NCBI GenBank assembly: GCA_902476645.1
Contig: CABSEG010000027.1
Span: forward strand, 1 to 30,876
Direction of reading: 5' to 3'
DNA: 30,876 bases
Source: an uncultured Lachnospiraceae bacterium
Lineage (GTDB): Bacteria; Bacillota; Clostridia; Lachnospirales; Lachnospiraceae
In this document: positions 14,234-21,713 of the stretch, in pieces
How the letters are laid out: the number at the start of each line of letters is the position of its first letter
How positions within the stretch are numbered: position 1 is the stretch's first letter
The notes under the pieces: generated by a model
Database searches by the model: none
Seen by the model: the letters and a program-made list of their open reading frames with translations, nothing else
Told to the model about the DNA's origin: nothing
Position numbers and translations under genes: made by a program

Positions 14234-14995
14234 TCATCTATCCAGATTTTTCAGGAAAGTCCTGCGATGAATCGGTGAGGGGCCATACTTCCTGATCGCC
14301 TCCATATGGGCCCTGGAACCATATCCCTTATGACTGGCGAATCCATACTCTGGAAGAATTTTGTCGTACTCTTCCATCAGCCTGTCCCTGGTAACTTTGG
14401 CAATCACGCTGGCCGCAGCTATGGAAAGGCTTTTTGCGTCTCCCTTTATAATCGGAACCTGAGGCAGACAAATCTGCGGGATCCGAACCGCATCGTTAAG
14501 CAAAATCTGAGGGCGTACCTTTAGATGACTTACCGCCTCCCGCATGGCTTCATACGTGGCCTGAAGGATATTGATCTCATCTATTCTGGCGGGGCTTGCC
14601 ATCCCTACCCCCACTGCCACAGCCTTTTCCATAATCTCGTCAAACAACTGTTCCCGCCGTTGGGGAGACAGCTGTTTGGAATCATTCAGATAAAAAATCC
14701 GGCAGTCTTTTGGCAAAATCACAGCCCCGGCAACCACCGGGCCGGCTAGAGGGCCTCTGCCCGCCTCGTCGATTCCGCACACCCATCCCAGGTGTTCATA
14801 TTCTCTTTCATAGCTTCGCATCTTTTCCAAACGCTGTAACTCTTTCTCTCTTGCCTCTATTCGCCTTTGACAGGTCTGAAGCAGCTTTATAACACCGCTG
14901 CGGGTATCTTCTGCATAGACATTCAAAAGCTGGGACAACGCCTCTCCCTCCGCAGCTTCCAGTTCTCTCTTAATCTCTGCAATGGTTTTTCTCAT
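14234..14995 (-). CDS. rnhB: Ribonuclease HII
   Basis: Removes ribonucleotides from DNA and cleaves RNA of RNA/DNA hybrids. The 253-residue protein carries catalytic D76 and E77 in GIDEAGRGPLAGPVVA, then LNDSKQLSPQRRE, ILLNDAVRIPQ with the third acidic residue, and IIKGDAKSLSIAAASVIAKVTRD with the fourth. The C-terminal signature is YGFASHKGYGS...H. The first 70 residues are a Firmicutes-type helical extension. GGGAAAGG lies upstream of the ATG at 14995. It lies between two signal peptidase copies, whereas in most Firmicutes it follows rbgA directly. Confidence 0.96.
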   Translation of the reverse strand: MRKTIAEIKRELEAAEGEALSQLLNVYAEDTRSGVIKLLQTCQRRIEAREKELQRLEKMRSYEREYEHLGWVCGIDEAGRGPLAGPVVAGAVILPKDCRIFYLNDSKQLSPQRREQLFDEIMEKAVAVGVGMASPARIDEINILQATYEAMREAVSHLKVRPQILLNDAVRIPQICLPQVPIIKGDAKSLSIAAASVIAKVTRDRLMEEYDKILPEYGFASHKGYGSRAHMEAIRKYGPSPIHRRTFLKNLDR

Positions 14996-15014
14996 GGTCT
15001 TTTGCCTTTCCCGG

Positions 15015-15587
15015 TCACTGGTGCTTTAAAATTCCAAAATCTGTCAGCGGCCAAATGCGAATAAATGCCCGCCCTACAATGTCTTTTCTGTGGATGACGC
15101 CCACGCTAGGATCTCTGCTGTCTGAACTGGCATTCCGGTTATCACCCAGAACAAAATACTCATCCTCCCCCAACTGAATCGGCTCTGCCGCGATCCCTGG
15201 ATCCTCCATCATCTCCCGGCCATAATCCTCGCCCAGGTTTTCCCCGTTGATGTAAACTTCCCCATTGAGTACCTGAACCGTCTCTCCCGGCAGGCCGATA
15301 ATACGCTTAATATAGTACGTATTTTCCTTATACTGAAAAGGGAATACAATGATGTCATATCGCTTCGGATCCTGAAAGCGATAGCTGATTTTATCCACAA
15401 TCAGATTATCCCCATCCGTAAGGGTAGGATACATGGACATCCCGCTCACCTGGGTTCGCTGCCCCACATAAGTAATAATCAAAAATGTCAGTCCCAGGAT
15501 CACTCCAATGTAGACAATCATACTAAGCAGCTCCCGCCATGTATTCTTTTCCTTTTTTTCTGCTTCTTCCCCTCTATTATTACTCAT
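15015..15587 (-). CDS. lepB: Type I signal peptidase (copy B)
   Basis: A 190-residue membrane-anchored serine/lysine protease. There is one membrane helix (about 20-40), S51 in SGMSMYPTL, K94 in YIKRIIGLPGETV, and box E GDNRNASSDSRD. The N-terminus is charged and cytoplasmic (NNRGEEAEKKEKN). TAGGAGGAAAGT before the ATG at 15587 is a strong ribosome binding site. It is closest to copy A on the other side of rnhB, including the shared ending of the type FG(V/I)L(R/K)HQ. Copy C, beyond rbgA, is more distant. Substrate preference among the copies cannot be told from sequence. Confidence 0.93.
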   Translation of the reverse strand: MSNNRGEEAEKKEKNTWRELLSMIVYIGVILGLTFLIITYVGQRTQVSGMSMYPTLTDGDNLIVDKISYRFQDPKRYDIIVFPFQYKENTYYIKRIIGLPGETVQVLNGEVYINGENLGEDYGREMMEDPGIAAEPIQLGEDEYFVLGDNRNASSDSRDPSVGVIHRKDIVGRAFIRIWPLTDFGILKHQ

Positions 15588-15609
15588 ACTTTCCTCCTAC
15601 ACTTCTATG

Positions 15610-16461
15610 TTAGTCGTTCCTGCCGGGAAATTCAAGTGTTATTTTTCCAAGACGTCCCCCTCTGAAATCCTCTACCAATATCATGGACGCCTTACTCACA
15701 TCCAAATCCCCGCCCTTCAAACGGCAAGAACGATAATCTGCAATCTCTTCCAGTATCTCAAACGGCTCTTTTTCTTCCTGGCACTGATACCTTGCCTCTA
15801 AAACCCCCGGATACTGTCTGCAAAGATAGCCAATCAACCAGAAAGCCAACTCGTCCTTATTCAGCAGTTCATCCCGGATGGAACCAATGACAGCCAGCTT
15901 TACTCCAATCATCTGATCTTCAAATTTTGGCCAGAGAATCCCCGGTGTATCCAGAAGTTCCAGATTTTTATTCAGTCGTATCCACTGTTTGCCCTTTGTG
16001 ACTCCAGGCTTGTTTCCTGTTTTCGCGCAGGCCTTTTTGGCATAACTGTTGATAAATGTGGATTTACCCACATTGGGAATTCCCACCACCATAGCCCGGA
16101 CCGGCCGGTTCTTAATCCCCCGTTTCCGATCCCGCTCAATCTTCGCTTTACAGGCCTCGCCCACCATTTTATCAATGGCCTTTAAACCTGCTCCGTTTCT
16201 GGAATTGACGGGCAGAACATAAAATCCTTTTTCCCGAAAATACTCTGCCCAAGCCTCATTGCTCTTCGCATCCGCCAAATCCGATTTATTTAACAGAATC
16301 AGCCTGGATTTCTGCTTTCCAAGCTGGTCAATATCCGGATTTCTGCTGCTTACAGGCACCCTGGCATCTACCAGTTCCACCACAAGGTCAATCAGCTTCA
16401 TATCCTCCTGCATCATTCGCCTGGCCTTTGTCATATGGCCCGGGTACCATTGATAATTCAT
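15610..16461 (-). CDS. rbgA: Ribosome biogenesis GTPase RbgA (YlqF)
   Basis: Acts in late 50S subunit assembly. The 283-residue protein is a circularly permuted GTPase: NKSD (G4) at 58-61 comes before the P-loop GIPNVGKST at 127-135, then KPGVTKGKQ (G2) and DTPG (G3) at 170-173. The N-terminus QWYPGHMTKARRMM is the family hallmark, and the C-terminal helical domain (GYLCRQYPGVLEARY to the end) contacts rRNA. GAGGATGAGGCA precedes the ATG at 16461. It follows signal peptidase copy C by 13 bp. The rplS-rbgA-rnhB order is normal for Firmicutes; here signal peptidases separate each step. Confidence 0.96.
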   Translation of the reverse strand: MNYQWYPGHMTKARRMMQEDMKLIDLVVELVDARVPVSSRNPDIDQLGKQKSRLILLNKSDLADAKSNEAWAEYFREKGFYVLPVNSRNGAGLKAIDKMVGEACKAKIERDRKRGIKNRPVRAMVVGIPNVGKSTFINSYAKKACAKTGNKPGVTKGKQWIRLNKNLELLDTPGILWPKFEDQMIGVKLAVIGSIRDELLNKDELAFWLIGYLCRQYPGVLEARYQCQEEKEPFEILEEIADYRSCRLKGGDLDVSKASMILVEDFRGGRLGKITLEFPGRND

Positions 16462-16474
16462 TGCCTCATCCTCT

Positions 16475-17050
16475 CTATTTTACAAAGCCCATATGCTCTC
16501 TGGGAGAGATCACAAACCAAACCTTGCCCTCGATGTCATCCCTCTCTATGCACCCAATATCCGCATACCGGCTATCCTCACTGTTGTTTCGATTGTCACC
16601 TAAGACAAAGTATTCGGACTCTCCTAGCGTGATCGGCTCACTGGCAAGTCCGGCGTCCTCTATAGTCGGAAAGTCCCGCTGCTCCAGATATACCTGATCG
16701 TTGATGTAAATCATGCCATCCCTGATCTGAATCGTCTCTCCGGGAAGGCCCACCACACGTTTAATATAACTGTGGCTGGAAGTGCTTCCTCCCGGCCGAA
16801 AAGCAATCACATCTCCCCTGGAAGGACTTTTCAGACGGTAGGTCAGCTCGTTGAGCAATACCGTATCTCCCCCAGAAAGGGTGGTTTCCATAGACTGGCC
16901 AATGTTCGTCCTAGTCTGTCCGAAAAAATAAACCAGAACATAAGCAAACATGATGATCACCACGATCTGAAACGTCCATCCAAAGATGACTTTGGGAACA
17001 CTTTTCTTCTTGGGAACCCTCTGTGCTCTTCTTTCCCGCTTTTTTCTCAT
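16475..17050 (-). CDS. lepB: Type I signal peptidase, divergent (copy C)
   Basis: 191 residues with a strongly basic N-terminus (RKKRERRAQRVPKKK), one membrane helix (about 24-43), S53 in IGQSMETTL, K97 in YIKRVVGLPGETI, and box E GDNRNNSEDSR. The usual SMxPTL motif has Thr for Pro (SMETTL), and the tail differs from copies A and B, so its cleavage specificity may differ. The catalytic pair is intact. Ribosome binding relies on TGAGGTAGAG before the ATG at 17050. It is the first gene after the terminator that follows rplS; no strong promoter is seen between, so read-through or a weak promoter must serve it. Confidence 0.92.
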   Translation of the reverse strand: MRKKRERRAQRVPKKKSVPKVIFGWTFQIVVIIMFAYVLVYFFGQTRTNIGQSMETTLSGGDTVLLNELTYRLKSPSRGDVIAFRPGGSTSSHSYIKRVVGLPGETIQIRDGMIYINDQVYLEQRDFPTIEDAGLASEPITLGESEYFVLGDNRNNSEDSRYADIGCIERDDIEGKVWFVISPREHMGFVK

Positions 17051-17106
17051 CTCTCTACCTCATTTGCTGTCACTGCTCTTTGCGCGGCCATTTTCCCATG
17101 TTAGTA

Positions 17107-17142
17107 GAAAACAGGGACAACTACCTAAGTATTTGTCCCTGT
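17107..17142 (-). terminator. Terminator closing the rplS downstream element
   Basis: ACAGGGACAA/TTGTCCCTGT is a perfect ten-pair stem with a 12-nt loop, followed in the transcript by TTTTCTACT. It lies about 150 nt after the rplS stop and separates rplS from the signal peptidase genes. The U-tract is short, so some read-through is plausible and probably needed. Confidence 0.75.
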
Positions 17143-17290
17143 CTCACTCCACTATTTGTGGCCGTTCAGCTACGCAGCTTCTAACAAAGCAGATGCACAC
17201 AAAACCTGTCGTTTTGGCGCTGCCATACTCGAAAATCTGCGGTCCTGCCACAGGGGATACGCCGGCTTCGAGTCGACTGAATCACTGCCA
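17143..17290 (-). ncRNA. Structured non-coding element after rplS, with possible pseudoknot
   Basis: No coding frame fits. In the transcript there are several perfect pairings: ACTCGAA/TTCGAGT (17273-17267 with 17233-17227), an inner CCTG-x3-CAGG (17254-17244), CAAAAC-x5-GTTTTG (17216-17200) and CCAC-x5-GTGG (17161-17149). In addition GCAGAT (17240-17235), inside the loop of the first helix, can pair with ATCTGC (17194-17189) outside it, which would form a pseudoknot. With the terminator at 17107-17142 this makes an RNA of about 180 nt with a defined 3' end. It may be an sRNA cut from the rplS message or a dispersed palindromic repeat. I cannot assign a known family. Confidence 0.5.
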
Positions 17291-17638
17291 TTATTTTACC
17301 AATTCTTTTACCTTCGCCCTCTTACCAACGCGGTCTCTCAGGTAATTCAGTTTTGCACGTCTCACTTTACCTCTTCTGACTACCTCTACCTTTTCCACAT
17401 GGGGAGAGTGTAACGGCCAGGTTTTCTCCACGCCGATTCCATTGGAATTCTTTCTTACCGTGAAGGTAGCTCTCACGCTGCCGCCCTGCTTTTTCAGAAC
17501 CGTTCCCTCAAACACCTGAATACGCTCACGATTTCCCTCTTTGATTTTAGCGTAAACCTTTACGGTATCTCCAACGCGAAACTCCGGTGCGTCTGCTTTC
17601 ACCTGCTCAGCTTCAATTTTCTTAATAATATCGTTCAT
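17291..17638 (-). CDS. rplS: 50S ribosomal protein L19
   Basis: A 115-residue ribosomal protein at the 30S-50S interface. Conserved features are FRVGDTVKVYAKIKEGNRERIQ, FEGTVLKKQGGSVRATFTVRK, GIGVEKTWPLHSPHVEKVEV and RRGKVRRAKLNYLRDRVGKRAKVKE. AAGGAGGTCACACG precedes the ATG at 17638. It has its own promoter, 17718-17746, and a leader of about 73 nt, so its level can be set apart from the trmD and C39-like genes upstream. A terminator and a structured element follow it. Confidence 0.98.
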   Translation of the reverse strand: MNDIIKKIEAEQVKADAPEFRVGDTVKVYAKIKEGNRERIQVFEGTVLKKQGGSVRATFTVRKNSNGIGVEKTWPLHSPHVEKVEVVRRGKVRRAKLNYLRDRVGKRAKVKELVK

Positions 17639-17711
17639 CGTGTGACCTCCTTATATCTTTGGACGTTCTTAATACCTTTGGTAACAGAGGACCATCCCTT
17701 TACTCACAACA
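17639..17711 (-). promoter_or_regulatory. Leader of rplS, candidate L19 autoregulatory leader
   Basis: The predicted transcript holds TACC-AAA-GGTA (a four-pair hairpin) within GGTCCTCTGTTACC...GAACGTCC before the AAGGAGG site. Firmicutes often carry a short L19 leader RNA here that folds when L19 is in excess. The position and length fit, but I cannot verify the consensus by eye. Confidence 0.3.
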
Positions 17712-17717
17712 TGTGTT

Positions 17718-17746
17718 ATTCTAGCATACCCTTCGACAGATTGCAA
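17718..17746 (-). promoter_or_regulatory. Sigma-A promoter of rplS
   Basis: On the minus strand, -35 TTGCAA (17746-17741), 17-bp spacer, -10 TAGAAT (17723-17718). Transcription should begin near 17711. It lies between the stop of the secreted C39-like gene and rplS. Confidence 0.75.
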
Positions 17747-17775
17747 GGGCTTTTTCCCATTCCTCTCCCTTTTCA

Positions 17776-19248
17776 TCAGCGTCTGGAAAAAATGTGGAAA
17801 TACGCGCAATTCAGGTATCCGCTTCGCAGATCCGCCTCTTTTACCCAGTCCCCGTCTATGGTGGTAGGCCGTTTATTGTAAACAGCGGAATCCAGCACCA
17901 GATAAGACCGGTCTGATTTTCGGTAAGCCACAATAGCTATGTAATGGCCCGGAACCAGAGCAATGGCTGTATGTTTTTTCTTCAAATGATCCTGTAAAGA
18001 AGAAAAAGAATAAAACTTTCCCAAATGCCGGAAGTGATATTTTCCTCCCAGACGACGGCCCGCATCTGCGTATAAGGTATCCGCTGTCCCCTGATTATAA
18101 AAATAGTGACCTCTTGAGGCGGAAAATTTTGCCAGCTCTGTCGGGGGAATAAACTCTCCGTTCAATGCGTAGATGGCATTGGTAAGCGCCAGGACTCCAC
18201 AGCCAGAAGTAGATATGGTTCGTCTGCTTGGGCCATCCATATAGGTGGCATCCCCCCATTTAGGGTCAAACTGGGAAAATACAGTCACATTGGACAACCT
18301 TGGCTTCTCCACAGTCTTGGTCAGTTTCCACTGCATCTTTGCGCTCTTAACTTCTCGAAATCCCAATACTTTAGAACCTGAAATTCCCATCCGCACTCTG
18401 GCATCTTTTTGATACAGATAAAAATAGGCTCCCGTTCTCTTGATGCTCCAGAGACCTGCCTGGGATTTTGCAACCGATTGGATCCCTGCTCGTTTTCCTC
18501 CCTTGGATTTTTGCGCTGTCAGTGCCAGCCTCTTCCGGTTTACAGGGGTTATCTGATATTCTCCCTTTCCCTTATAGGTAAGCTGAAATTTCTGAACCTT
18601 CGCAGAGGAAGCCCTTGAGAGCTTGACGCTTCTCTTTTTATGGTCATAGGTCAGATTCTTCCCAGCATGATTTCTGGGAGAAAGGGTATAGATTCCATCT
18701 GCCAGAACCTGTCCGGTGGTTTCCATACTCAGACGAACTCCATTTATATAGGAAGTCTCTTGTAGCCATCCCATATAGTATTGCCCATCTGAATAGAAGA
18801 TCAACTGGGTCCAATCGCCTTTTTTCCCAACCTCGATTCCAGGAAGGTGGGGATTGATTCCCACATAGGGTGTACTCGAAACAGAAGGGCCTTTATAAAG
18901 GGTTAAAATCTGATTGGAATACGCTACTTTCTGATCATAATTGGGGGTATAAAAAATAGATTGCAATGGTACCCATCCTTCCTCCACTTCCCGGGTATTC
19001 TGGTTCATCAAAACCAATTTGGCTGCCGTCTTTGTAATTTGGGTTACGTCACACCCTGCATAGGGAACTTTCCTTCCCTTTCCCAGCAAGCTTTCATCTG
19101 CATAAAGTGTAATTTTTTTGCTGGACCACGGGTAACAGCGGATGGTATTCTCCTCCGTTACCTGGGGCATCGCTGCCATGGCTTTTGTCGAGCAAAGCAA
19201 CACCAGTATCACGACTGCAAACATCAGCAGTCCTTTTTTCTCCTTCAT
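17776..19248 (-). CDS. Secreted protein with SH3-like region, ricin-type lectin domain and C39-like peptidase domain
   Basis: 490 residues. A signal peptide (MKEKKGLLMFAVVILVLLCS to AMA, about 1-25) is followed by an SH3-like beta region (about 35-170), a ricin-type beta-trefoil (about 182-312, with repeats such as DGIYTLSPRNHAGKNLTY and GLWSIKRTGAYFYLY), and a C39_2-like cysteine peptidase domain (about 322-490). The likely catalytic residues are C350 in TSGCGVLALTNA, H435 in VPGHYIAIVAY and D453 in LVLDSA. It is probably a cell-wall or host-glycan-binding hydrolase; the substrate is unknown. The ATG at 19248 overlaps the trmD stop in ATGA, so translation is coupled to a tRNA methyltransferase. 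An in-frame start at 19374 would run through the trmD end and lacks a signal peptide. Confidence 0.85.
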   Translation of the reverse strand: MKEKKGLLMFAVVILVLLCSTKAMAAMPQVTEENTIRCYPWSSKKITLYADESLLGKGRKVPYAGCDVTQITKTAAKLVLMNQNTREVEEGWVPLQSIFYTPNYDQKVAYSNQILTLYKGPSVSSTPYVGINPHLPGIEVGKKGDWTQLIFYSDGQYYMGWLQETSYINGVRLSMETTGQVLADGIYTLSPRNHAGKNLTYDHKKRSVKLSRASSAKVQKFQLTYKGKGEYQITPVNRKRLALTAQKSKGGKRAGIQSVAKSQAGLWSIKRTGAYFYLYQKDARVRMGISGSKVLGFREVKSAKMQWKLTKTVEKPRLSNVTVFSQFDPKWGDATYMDGPSRRTISTSGCGVLALTNAIYALNGEFIPPTELAKFSASRGHYFYNQGTADTLYADAGRRLGGKYHFRHLGKFYSFSSLQDHLKKKHTAIALVPGHYIAIVAYRKSDRSYLVLDSAVYNKRPTTIDGDWVKEADLRSGYLNCAYFHIFSRR

Positions 19249-19991
19249 AATGGCTCTTCCCTCTCTCTTATGCACTGCTCTAAAAATGCCCGCTCCTTTT
19301 CTGAAAGACTGGCTTCTTTCAAAAGATCCGGGCGGTATTTCAGCGTCCTTAAAATGGACTGTTCCCTTCTCCATTTTTCCACATTCGCGTGATGGCCTGA
19401 GAGCAGAACCGGCGGCACTGGTCTATCATGCCAGATCTCCGGCCTGCTGTACTGAGGATATTCCAGGAGATTCCCCTCAAAGGTCTCAGATTGCCCGGAT
19501 TCCTCGTTCTTTAGCACACCAGGAACCATTCTGGAAATAGCGTCTATCACCACCATGGCAGGCAGTTCTCCCCCTGTAAGCACATAATCCCCGATGGAAA
19601 TATAATCTGTAACTACTTCCTCCAGAACCCGCTCATCAATTCCCTCATAATGACCACACAGAAAGACCAGATCCTTTTCCAAAGCCAGCTCCTTGGCCAT
19701 CTGCTGATGAAAAACTCTGCCCTGGGGCGTCAAATATACTACTCTTGGCTTATATCCGATCCGCTCCTCCACGGCCTTGCAGGCTCCGTAAACCGGCTCC
19801 GCCTGCATGACCATACCGGCTCCTCCTCCATAGGGGTAGTCGTCTACTTTTTGATGCTTATTTCTGGCATAATCACGGATATTTATAGCTTCCAAGCCGA
19901 TCAGTCCTCTATCCAGCGCCCGTCCGATGATGCTTGTCTGAAGCCCGGTAAGAACCATCTCCGGAAACAGGGTCAGTACGTGAAAATTCAT
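19245..19991 (-). CDS. trmD: tRNA (guanosine(37)-N1)-methyltransferase
   Basis: Methylates G37 next to the anticodon and so prevents frameshifts. The 248-residue protein has the SPOUT knot motifs: MNFHVLTLFPEMV at the N-terminus, DDYPYGGGAGMVM, LCGHYEGIDERV, and the trefoil-knot region YISIGDYVLTGGELPAMVVID. Substrate-side marks are HYEGID and PQYSRP with GHHANVEKWRRE near the C-terminus. The start is 1 bp after the rimM stop, with GGTGG inside rimM as ribosome binding site. The rimM-trmD-rplS order is ancient; here a secreted protein gene is inserted before rplS. Confidence 0.97.
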   Translation of the reverse strand: MNFHVLTLFPEMVLTGLQTSIIGRALDRGLIGLEAINIRDYARNKHQKVDDYPYGGGAGMVMQAEPVYGACKAVEERIGYKPRVVYLTPQGRVFHQQMAKELALEKDLVFLCGHYEGIDERVLEEVVTDYISIGDYVLTGGELPAMVVIDAISRMVPGVLKNEESGQSETFEGNLLEYPQYSRPEIWHDRPVPPVLLSGHHANVEKWRREQSILRTLKYRPDLLKEASLSEKERAFLEQCIREREEPL

Positions 19992-19992
19992 G

Positions 19993-20502
19993 TCAGTCCA
20001 CCAGTCCTTTCAAAAGATGAACGCGCATGACCCGTCTCTTCATATCCACAGACAAGATACACTGGCGAATCGCGGGAATCAAAATCTCTTTTCCATCCTG
20101 AGTCTTCACCACATATACGTCGTTTGCCCCTGTGGCAATCACGTCAGTGAGCTCTCCCAGCGCTTTCCCCTGATCGCTCTCCACGTTCATACCGATCAGA
20201 TCTGCAATAAAATATTCATTTTCCTCCAATGGCACCGCATGTTCCCGATCCACATAAAGCCCTTTTTTCCGATAGGGTTCAATCTCATTGATATTCCCGA
20301 ATTCTGCAAACTTCAATATAACAAATTGCTTAAAAAATCTCACCTGAGATATGGTTAGCCGCTTCATCCCGCTGCCTGTATCCAGCCATACGTTTTTTAG
20401 ATCTAAAAATCTCTCTGGATCATCTGTTGTGGGGAAAACTTTTACTTCTCCTTTGATTCCGTGGGTGGAGGTAATCACGCCCACCTGTAAGTAGTCATTC
20501 AT
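19993..20502 (-). CDS. rimM: 16S rRNA processing / 30S maturation factor RimM
   Basis: A 169-residue chaperone for the 30S head that binds S19. The N-terminal RimM domain begins YLQVGVITSTHGIKGEVKVFPTTDDPERF. The C-terminal PRC-barrel contains EYFIADLIGMNVESDQGKALGELTDV and KEILIPAIRQCILSVD. Length is normal. AGGAG lies 10 nt before the ATG at 20502. It follows the NlpC/P60 gene by 13 bp and precedes trmD by 1 bp. Confidence 0.95.
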   Translation of the reverse strand: MNDYLQVGVITSTHGIKGEVKVFPTTDDPERFLDLKNVWLDTGSGMKRLTISQVRFFKQFVILKFAEFGNINEIEPYRKKGLYVDREHAVPLEENEYFIADLIGMNVESDQGKALGELTDVIATGANDVYVVKTQDGKEILIPAIRQCILSVDMKRRVMRVHLLKGLVD

Positions 20503-20515
20503 ATTGTTTTAACTC

Positions 20516-21316
20516 CTAAAATCCGTTGATTCGCTTATACATGGCTGCGATTCGCTTGCCATAATTGATTCTTTTGATACAAATACCGCCGTTGGGATAC
20601 CGATCTCCATAGTGCCCGGAAGCATTCAGCATAAATCCTCCACCGATATAAATCGCCACATGATCAATGACTCCCACACAAGGGTCGTATTTCCGATAAA
20701 AAATCAAATCTCCTGCCTTTAGCTGTCCCTTGCTGATGGGCCGGCTGATCCCTTGCAAGTAATCCGTGTGGGGATAGGAGGTGGGCTTACCCGCAGCCGC
20801 ATAACACTGTACCACAAAGTTTGCACAGTCAATACCGGAGCTCATGGAACTGCCCGGAAGCAAAAATGGTGTTCCCAGATACTTCATCCCATACTTAATA
20901 GCTCTGTCTATGGTTCGGTTGGATGAAAAGGTTCCCGTCTTAAGCGCCGCCATCCTGGCTTTTTTCACCTTAACCTTCCTGGCATAGATATAACCGGTTT
21001 TTGCGGTCCTGGAGGAAGTCTGAATGATCACGGGAATCCATTCATACCGCTTTTTCTTGCGCAGCTTTTTCTTATCCACAATCACCGCATCCCCGTAGTT
21101 GAGACGGCTCATGGCCGCTGCCTTCTGATTTTTCTTTGTCCGCACGTACAGAGGCTCCTGCACACAGTTATATACCAGTATCGTATAATTCTTTCCTTTT
21201 TTTAAATACTTGTCGAAAGATATTCCTTTTTTCTTGGCCGCAGAGACTGGCATAGCCAGACATAAAAAGGCCAGCAAAAAAAATATTGCCAGGCACCATC
21301 TCTTCTTTTTCCTCAT
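20516..21316 (-). CDS. Secreted NlpC/P60-family peptidase with SH3-like domain
   Basis: 266 residues: signal peptide (MRKKKRWCLAIFFLLAFLCL to VSA, about 1-26), a lysine-rich SH3b-like region (about 40-120, with EPLYVRTKKNQKAAAMSRLNYGD), and a C-terminal NlpC/P60-like hydrolase (about 133-266). The likely catalytic set is C164 in GIDCANFV, H219 in VIDHVAIYIGGG, and N231 or H235 as third residue. Such enzymes cut peptidoglycan stem peptides. I chose the ATG at 21316 because it starts the signal peptide and has AAAGGAG 9 nt upstream. It has its own extended -10 promoter and is followed closely by rimM, so it may drive rimM-trmD expression. Confidence 0.87.
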   Translation of the reverse strand: MRKKKRWCLAIFFLLAFLCLAMPVSAAKKKGISFDKYLKKGKNYTILVYNCVQEPLYVRTKKNQKAAAMSRLNYGDAVIVDKKKLRKKKRYEWIPVIIQTSSRTAKTGYIYARKVKVKKARMAALKTGTFSSNRTIDRAIKYGMKYLGTPFLLPGSSMSSGIDCANFVVQCYAAAGKPTSYPHTDYLQGISRPISKGQLKAGDLIFYRKYDPCVGVIDHVAIYIGGGFMLNASGHYGDRYPNGGICIKRINYGKRIAAMYKRINGF

Positions 21317-21362
21317 AACATCTTCTCCTTTCTTACCCTTCCCTAATCTTGGTATGATATCA

Positions 21363-21368
21363 ATTATA
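21363..21368 (-). promoter_or_regulatory. Extended -10 promoter of the NlpC/P60-rimM-trmD unit
   Basis: The minus strand reads TGTTATAAT, an extended -10 (TGnTATAAT) with TATAAT at 21368-21363. The -35 position, about 21386-21391, falls inside the preceding terminator hairpin and is poor (GTGCAA), as is usual when an extended -10 is present. Predicted start is near 21356. Confidence 0.6.
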
Positions 21369-21372
21369 ACAG

Positions 21373-21400
21373 AAAAAACCCCGCTTTGCACGAGGTTTTT
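21373..21400 (-). terminator. Terminator after khpA, abutting the next promoter
   Basis: AAAAACCTCG pairs with CGGGGTTTTT around a TGCAAAG loop, and runs into a U-tract (21378-21373). Nine-pair arms ATTCAGAAC/GTTCTGAAT (21458-21450 with 21426-21418) form a further hairpin just upstream in the transcript, after the khpA stop. The pair ends the ylxM-ffh-rpsP-khpA unit directly before a new promoter. Confidence 0.85.
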
Positions 21401-21469
21401 CTTTCAACTGCATCAGGATTCAGAACACGTTTCTTCTATATTAGATACAGTTCTGAATGGCTGTGCCTG

Positions 21470-21697
21470 CTATAAAATATCCACAATCACTTTCTTATCA
21501 TCCCTGGAGGCCGCTGCCTTAACTACAGAGCGGATTGCCTTGGCGATCCTTCCCTGCTTTCCGATTACTTTTCCCATATCGGAGGGAGCCACCTTCAGCT
21601 CGATTACCGTGCCCTTCGCCGTCTCCTTTTCGGTTACAACGACTTCTTGGGGCGCATCTACCAGGTACTTTGCGATTACTTCTACCAGTTCTTTCAT
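21470..21697 (-). CDS. khpA: KH-domain RNA-binding protein KhpA
   Basis: 75 residues with a single KH domain: VAPSDMGKVIGKQGRIAKAIRSVVKAAA carries the GxxG loop as GKQG. In Firmicutes KhpA pairs with KhpB/Jag to bind RNA and influence cell division and elongation. I start at the ATG at 21697 (MKELVEVIAKYLVDAPQ), with GGAGGG 8 nt upstream; an in-frame start at 21751 overlaps rpsP. It directly follows rpsP, as is standard. Confidence 0.94.
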   Translation of the reverse strand: MKELVEVIAKYLVDAPQEVVVTEKETAKGTVIELKVAPSDMGKVIGKQGRIAKAIRSVVKAAASRDDKKVIVDIL

Positions 21698-21713
21698 CAC
21701 AGCTTCCCTCCGC

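Noticed and set aside
13643..15587. rnhB flanked by signal peptidase copies as a mobile element with direct repeats
   Set aside because: The repeats are whole coding genes with many substitutions. There is no transposase, terminal inverted repeat or target duplication, so gene duplication explains it.
19249..19374. N-terminal extension of the C39-like protein
   Set aside because: These codons overlap the end of trmD, and using them would bury the clear signal peptide that starts at 19248.
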